Positions 61,737 to 64,000 of a stretch of DNA of 64,000 bases are shown here, piece by piece. Under the pieces are notes generated by a model. That model saw only the letters and a program-made list of their open reading frames with translations. It did no database searches and was not told where the DNA came from. Origin of the DNA: Sphingobacteriaceae bacterium (GTDB lineage: Bacteria; Bacteroidota; Bacteroidia; B-17B0; Aurantibacillaceae). Where the stretch lies: the NCBI GenBank assembly GCA_016715905.1, contig JADJXI010000004.1, positions 310,001 through 374,000 of the forward strand, written 5' to 3'. The translations under genes and the position numbers were made by a program. Each line of letters begins with the position of its first letter. Within the stretch, counting starts at the first letter, position 1.

Positions 61737-63323
61737 TTAAAACGGTGGTTCATTAAAATCTTCAATATCATTTTTCTTGATGATATCTTTTGAATCTCCA
61801 CTATCATCTGCTTTATCCCAGTTTCTGGATTGTACGGTTTTTGTTCCGTTGTCGTTTAAGAAGTCGGTGTTTTGTTCTAATCCTCCTTCACTGTTATTGC
61901 TGAATGAACTCATGCCTTCGGTATAATCCAAATCCGCAAATTTGGCGTACTGTCCCACAAAGCGAAGTTTTACGGTAGAAAGGGAACCATGTCTGTTTTT
62001 AGCAATGATTATTTCAGCTTTTCCTCTTGTTGGTTCATTGTCTTCATCTACTTCCAATCCGTAATATTCCGGACGGTAAATAAACATCACCATATCGGCA
62101 TCTTGTTCAATAGCACCCGATTCACGCAGGTCACTTAATAAAGGTCTTTTACTGGAACCCGGACGATTTTCAACCTGTCGACTTAATTGTGATAAGGCAA
62201 TGATGGGAATTTCCAATTCCTTAGCCAAACTTTTTAATCCTCTGGAGATGTGAGAAATTTCCTGCTCTCTGTTTCCTTTACCATCCGGTCCACCACTCAT
62301 CAACTGTAAATAATCAATAATAATTAATTCCACCTTCTGATTTTCTTTCAAACGACGTGCCTTGGCTCTTAATTCAAAAATGGAAAGGGCAGGGGTATCA
62401 TCAATAAACAAGGGAGCTTCCGCTAATTTTTTAATACGCTCGTTTAATTGCTCAAACTCGTGCATTTCTAAATTCCCTTTTAATATTTTATCCTGTTCCA
62501 ATTCCGTTTCACTGGAAATTAAACGTTTTACTAATTGGATGGAGGACATTTCTAAACTGAAAATGGCAACCGGCTTATTCCATTCTACTGCTGCATTTTT
62601 TGCCATGGAAACTACAAAGGCCGTTTTACCCATACCCGGACGAGCAGCAAGAATTAATAAATCTGATTTTTGCCAACCTCCGGTAATTCTATCCAAGGCT
62701 AAAAATCCGCTGGGTACGCCCAATAATCCGTCTTTTTTATTGGCGGCTGCTTCAATTTCTTCAATTGCACGTGAAATTAATGTGCTCATTTTATCGTGCT
62801 GCTTGCGCACGTTAGAATCTAAAATTTCAAAAATATGACGGGTAGTTTCATCCAATAATTCAAACACATCCGTTCCATCTTCATAAGCCGTTTTAATCGT
62901 TTCGGTACTGATGCGGATTAACTCACGTTGTAAATATTTTTGCGCAACAATACGCGCATGAAATTCAATATTGGCAGAAGAAGCAATGCGATTGGTTAAA
63001 GAAGAAACATAATACGAACCGCCAACAATTTCAAGTTCGCCTGATCTTTTTAATTCCTGGGTAACCGTTAAAATATCAACCGGCTCTGAGCGATTGAATA
63101 AAGTGATCATGGCGTTGAAAACGCGCCCGTTTTGCTCTTTATAAAAAGCTTGTGGACTTAAAATGTCAATTACTGTACTTAAGGCTTCGCGCTCCAATAA
63201 CATGGCACCTAAAACAGCTTCTTCTAAATCTATGGATTGGGGAGGTAATTTTCCCAATTCATTTACGGAAGTAACCGGAGTAAATAATTTTTTCTTAGTT
63301 TTATTTTGTTGATCTTGGTTCAT
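61737..63323 (-). CDS. dnaB: Replicative DNA helicase DnaB
   Basis: The 528 residues have the N-terminal DnaB domain (PPQSIDLEEAVLGAMLLE) and the RecA-like ATPase with Walker A AARPGMGKTAF, IFSLEMSS, Walker B LIIIDYLQLMSG and SQLSRQVENRP. It unwinds the fork and recruits DnaG. A polar C-terminal tail of about 60 residues is typical. No intein is seen. Confidence 0.97.
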   Translation of the reverse strand: MNQDQQNKTKKKLFTPVTSVNELGKLPPQSIDLEEAVLGAMLLEREALSTVIDILSPQAFYKEQNGRVFNAMITLFNRSEPVDILTVTQELKRSGELEIVGGSYYVSSLTNRIASSANIEFHARIVAQKYLQRELIRISTETIKTAYEDGTDVFELLDETTRHIFEILDSNVRKQHDKMSTLISRAIEEIEAAANKKDGLLGVPSGFLALDRITGGWQKSDLLILAARPGMGKTAFVVSMAKNAAVEWNKPVAIFSLEMSSIQLVKRLISSETELEQDKILKGNLEMHEFEQLNERIKKLAEAPLFIDDTPALSIFELRAKARRLKENQKVELIIIDYLQLMSGGPDGKGNREQEISHISRGLKSLAKELEIPIIALSQLSRQVENRPGSSKRPLLSDLRESGAIEQDADMVMFIYRPEYYGLEVDEDNEPTRGKAEIIIAKNRHGSLSTVKLRFVGQYAKFADLDYTEGMSSFSNNSEGGLEQNTDFLNDNGTKTVQSRNWDKADDSGDSKDIIKKNDIEDFNEPPF

Positions 63324-63649
63324 AAAAGTCCTCTTCTTTTCTTTCTGGTGTTGGTATTTGCATTAACCGTTAAATTTGAACGGGGGGTAAAAGTGCAAAT
63401 AATTCGTCTTTCTTAAATTTACGAAAGTCAATTGTTGTTTCATAACTTGTGTATAACGCTTTATTCACAATCTAACAACCAGTAAAATCAGTAGTTCCAC
63501 GGCCTTGGGCCTGTTCATAATTCAAGAATACAGTTGTAAACAAAATGTATGTTCAATAAATGTTAATTCTTTAATGACTTTCATTCTCAATTAATTAAAC
63601 CTTTGTGCCTGTTTGTACCTTTGTTTAATCCAATTATTCAACATTAATA
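63324..63649. other. Divergent intergenic region dnaB / serA-like
   Basis: This 326 bp gap has no gene I can support. It holds a TACCTTTG -7 box at 63616-63623 for the + strand gene, without a clear -33 TTG. The rest is AT-rich with no strong hairpin. Confidence 0.5.
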
Positions 63650-64000
63650 ATGCGCGTTCTGTTTGCCGATACCAATCATCCTATTTTGCACGAATTATTG
63701 CAACAAGCCGGTTACACCTGTGATTTATACTGGGATAAGTCGGTTGAAGAACTTAAAGTATTACTTCAAGATTACGATGCCCTGGTATTACGAAGTAAAT
63801 TTCCGATTACCGAAGAGCTGATGAAAAGTGCACCACGTTTAAAATGTATTGGTAGAGTAGGTGCAGGTATGGAGAATATTGATTTAGCGGCTGCCAAAAA
63901 ATTGGGAATTAATTGTGTAAGTGCCCCCGAGGGAAATCGGGATGCTGTGGGCGAACATGCTTTGGGTATGTTATTGATGCTTTTAAATCATTTAAAAAAG
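63650..64000 (+). CDS. serA: D-3-phosphoglycerate dehydrogenase-like protein (N-terminal part)
   Basis: A frame opening at ATG 63650 runs off the window after 117 codons. It begins MRVLFADTNHPILHELL and continues with DALVLRSKFPITEELM, RLKCIGRVGAGMENIDLAAA and NRDAVGEHALGMLLMLL, the 2-hydroxyacid dehydrogenase substrate-domain motifs. In Bacteroidota such proteins are usually the serine-pathway phosphoglycerate dehydrogenase, but other D-2-hydroxyacid dehydrogenases share these motifs. Confidence 0.8.
   Translation, partial: MRVLFADTNHPILHELLQQAGYTCDLYWDKSVEELKVLLQDYDALVLRSKFPITEELMKSAPRLKCIGRVGAGMENIDLAAAKKLGINCVSAPEGNRDAVGEHALGMLLMLLNHLKK

Overview
The window looks like a low-GC Bacteroidota chromosome, of a Flavobacteriia/Chitinophagia-like organism that I cannot place more closely. 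The grounds are TAnnTTTG-type -7 promoter boxes, many lipoproteins with an SCKK start, three secreted proteins ending in Por/type IX secretion C-terminal sorting domains, SiaB/SiaC-type regulators with SpoIIE phosphatases, and a Bacteroidota-style fused hisB and hisIE. I see no rRNA, CRISPR array, prophage or integrase.

Layout. 1-760 is an array of six ~125 bp hairpin/terminator units that may continue beyond the left edge. 1.1-2.9 kb is a tandem family of six tiny Cys-patterned lipoproteins. 3-18.3 kb is mostly housekeeping: efp (with an apparent frameshift), accA, dnaG, a pyrR-dinB-pyrB-GreA-like operon, an OmpA protein, dtd, a polysaccharide deacetylase, NUDIX and pyrE. 19-26.5 kb holds a double partner-switching module: two tandem-domain SiaB-like kinases, two SiaC-like phosphoproteins and two membrane SpoIIE phosphatases. 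26.6-27.4 kb holds tRNA-Ser(GGA) followed by four ~164 bp units, each ending in a copy of the tRNA 3' tail and each closed by its own self-complementary arms. 27.6-43.4 kb carries secreted and outer-membrane proteins, ftcD, a third SpoIIE phosphatase, psd, icd and two T9SS cargo proteins that share a 703 bp duplicated 3' end. 43.4-50.8 kb is a complete histidine operon, hisGDCBHAF(IE), headed by a His-rich leader peptide and an attenuator; a small repeat with a gene relic interrupts it between hisA and hisF. 50.8-56.7 kb has a fourth SpoIIE phosphatase and then an accessory patch: a HEPN + DUF262 pair bracketed by inverted repeats, and a HigBA toxin-antitoxin pair. 57-64 kb has an ECF sigma operon with a TMTC-like membrane glycosyltransferase, an arginase-fold protein, dnaB and the start of a serA-like gene.

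How the genes work together. The four SpoIIE phosphatases all have a periplasmic sensor, a membrane segment and a cytoplasmic PP2C domain, and probably feed SiaC-type switches. The his operon is predicted to be controlled by ribosome stalling at four His codons. The observations I rate highest are the tRNA-tail array with pair-wise changing arms, the his attenuator, the HEPN/DUF262 cassette, the doubled Sia module and the six-gene lipoprotein family. All function calls are by recognition from sequence alone; no database search was run.
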